A stretch of 64,000 nucleotides of DNA from Gammaproteobacteria bacterium. GTDB taxonomy: Bacteria; Pseudomonadota; Gammaproteobacteria; Burkholderiales; Burkholderiaceae_C. The stretch's first letter is position 1. Each line of letters begins with the position of its first letter. The stretch spans positions 143,056-207,055 of the forward strand of contig JAHJWB010000014.1 of assembly GCA_018828125.1 (NCBI GenBank), read 5' to 3'. Position numbers and translations under genes: made by a program. Below, piece after piece: positions 62,610 to 64,000 of this stretch. Below the pieces are notes generated by a model that saw only the letters and a list, made by a program, of their open reading frames with translations, was not told the DNA's origin and made no database searches.

Positions 62610-64000
62610 GTGATTTCGTCCGAACTGTTGACCGACCTCCTCGCCGCTACGGGCGAGGGCCCCCTCATAGAGCCGATGGCGCAGGCGCGTCTGCAGGCGC
62701 TGGTGGATGCCGTTCCGGTTGCATTGATGGAGTTTCGTCTGGTCGCAGGGCGCTTGGTGCTGCTGGCGGCCAACGCAGCCGCCCGCCGCATGCCGGGCCT
62801 GGGGGCCGTGCGTCACCCCGGCGTCGAGGCCAACGAGGTGTTTGACCTGTTGGTGAACACGCAGTTGGTGGATCAGTTGCACGGTGTTGTACGCATCGGC
62901 GCCCCGCTGGAATGCCGCCAGGTCGTGCGCGAACCCGGACGGTTGTTGTTGGCGTGGGATTTGTCTGCACGCCGTGTGACCAACGACTGCATTGTGGTCA
63001 CCGTGCGTGACGCCTCCGAGGCCGAAACGCTGCGTGTGGCATTGGCGGCGGCAGAGCGTTCACTGGAAGAAGTGCGTCGCGAACTGCGCGAGCAATCTGA
63101 AGTCTTCAACACCATGGAAAGCCTGGCGCGCACGGGCCACTGGCGCCGCATTGAAGACCCGGGTGAAACGGTGCTGTTGTGGTCTCCGGGCCTGTGCGAT
63201 ATCGCCGGGTTTGAACAGCAAGAGTGGGTGGACCCTGAGCGCGCCGTCAGCGGCATCCTCCCGGAAGACGTGCACGTTTTCAACCAGGCGCGCGAACGCG
63301 GCCAGGGCCTGGATGTGGAATACCGCTGGCGCCGCCCCGATGGCGATGTGCGCTGGATGCGGTCGCGCGTGCGCCGCACCTTGCCGCGTGACGGCGTACA
63401 GGTGGTGATGGGGGTGGTGCAGGACGTCACGGATGAACACCGGGCCGCAGAGCAGCTGCGCGAACAGCTGCTGTTCATCCAGCGCATTGCCAGCCGCATC
63501 CCCGGTTTCATCTACGAATACCGGCTGCACACCGACGGCAGCACCAGCGTGCAGTACATCAGCGACGCCGTGCGTGAGTTCATGGGTGTGGAGCCGCATG
63601 AGGTCACCGCCGACCACGGCGTGCTCATCCACCGCGTGCTGCCGGAGGACCTGCCGCTGGTGCAGCGCTCGGCGATCACGTCGGTGCGCAAACTGGTGCC
63701 CTGGCAGTGCGAATACCGCGTACGCATGGACGACGGCAGCATCCGCTGGCACATGACCAACGCCATTCCGCACCGTGAGCCCGATGGCTCGGTGGTGTCG
63801 CATGGCTTCACTATGGACATCACAGACCGCAAGCGCGCAGAACAAGAAATCGAACGCCTGGCCTTCTACGACGCCCTCACCGGCCTGCCCAACCGCCGCC
63901 TGCTGCTCGATCGCCTGCAACGCTCCATCGCCGCCTGCCAGCGCAGCAAGAACCAGGGCGCCCTGCTGTTCATCGACCTCGATAACTTCAAAGACCTCAA
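62610..64000 (+). CDS. PAS-PAS-GGDEF protein (truncated by the window edge)
   Basis: A frame open to the right edge, 463 residues seen. It starts at GTG 62610 (VISSELLTDLLAATGEG) and runs through a region with a conserved-looking PAS-like start. Two PAS/PAC units follow (MESLARTGHWRRIEDPGETV; QRIASRIPGFIYEYRLHTDG), then the beginning of a GGDEF domain (YDALTGLPNRRLLLDRLQ, LLFIDLDNFKDL). Upstream lies a small stem (GGCCCGC/GCGGGCC near 62559-62579). The GGDEF signature and any EAL domain lie beyond the window, so cyclase versus phosphodiesterase activity is open. Divergent from mutS. Confidence 0.88.
   Translation, partial: MISSELLTDLLAATGEGPLIEPMAQARLQALVDAVPVALMEFRLVAGRLVLLAANAAARRMPGLGAVRHPGVEANEVFDLLVNTQLVDQLHGVVRIGAPLECRQVVREPGRLLLAWDLSARRVTNDCIVVTVRDASEAETLRVALAAAERSLEEVRRELREQSEVFNTMESLARTGHWRRIEDPGETVLLWSPGLCDIAGFEQQEWVDPERAVSGILPEDVHVFNQARERGQGLDVEYRWRRPDGDVRWMRSRVRRTLPRDGVQVVMGVVQDVTDEHRAAEQLREQLLFIQRIASRIPGFIYEYRLHTDGSTSVQYISDAVREFMGVEPHEVTADHGVLIHRVLPEDLPLVQRSAITSVRKLVPWQCEYRVRMDDGSIRWHMTNAIPHREPDGSVVSHGFTMDITDRKRAEQEIERLAFYDALTGLPNRRLLLDRLQRSIAACQRSKNQGALLFIDLDNFKDL

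Overview
The window is GC-rich DNA with the gene content, coding density and regulatory style of a betaproteobacterium of the family Comamonadaceae, most likely Acidovorax or a close relative (inference). Supporting signs are a form-II CoxL-type molybdenum hydroxylase operon, an IPTL-CTERM surface protein, many GGDEF proteins, and an AGCGCT-rich interspersed repeat that occurs seven times. No rRNA, tRNA, CRISPR array, phage or insertion sequence was seen.

Layout. 1-10499: molybdenum enzyme island, with a ModE-like regulator, a divergent GAF/Fis regulator, then coxS-coxL-coxM-type subunits, a MoxR ATPase, a VWA protein, a CoxG-like protein and an XdhC-like insertion factor. 10527-11727: a phosphatase and a glutathione transferase. 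11968-18055: a divergent phosphorelay and c-di-GMP module (REC-HPt, HTH-REC, CheY-like, HD-GYP, periplasmic binding protein, PAS histidine kinase). 18120-21719: a strong terminator, an unlisted 56-residue basic protein, a transglutaminase, two Tat-type exported enzymes and a small unknown protein. 21735-28264: an IclR regulator facing a tight SDR-FMO-BASS-epimerase-EamA operon, then a lone ABC ATPase. 28310-31986: a glycine-rich IPTL-CTERM protein and a LuxR regulator. 32147-36805: a LytS/LytTR two-component system in an operon with two 2TM proteins around a lipase-like hydrolase, then two small membrane proteins. 37124-46335: an MdtABC/OprM-type RND efflux operon. 46435-58252: uppP, three diguanylate cyclases (two are tandem paralogues), a berberine-bridge-type oxidase, an MpaB/CruF-like pair, a hydrolase and the Anbu protease. 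58557-64000: an exported lipase-like protein, mutS, and a truncated PAS-GGDEF gene.

How it works together. The island at the left encodes a complete Mo/[2Fe-2S]/FAD enzyme with its maturation factors and two candidate regulators; its AYRGAGR active-site loop argues for a hydroxylase of unknown substrate and not a true CO dehydrogenase. The centre holds two sensory systems. The right half is rich in c-di-GMP enzymes and envelope functions. The most unusual signal is the interspersed repeat: three of its seven copies lie inside coding sequence. They supply an internal stretch of MutS, the C-terminus of the LytS-type kinase and the linker of its LytTR partner.

Coordinates and start choices come from reading the sequence by eye. 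Family names come from recognising motifs, not from searches.
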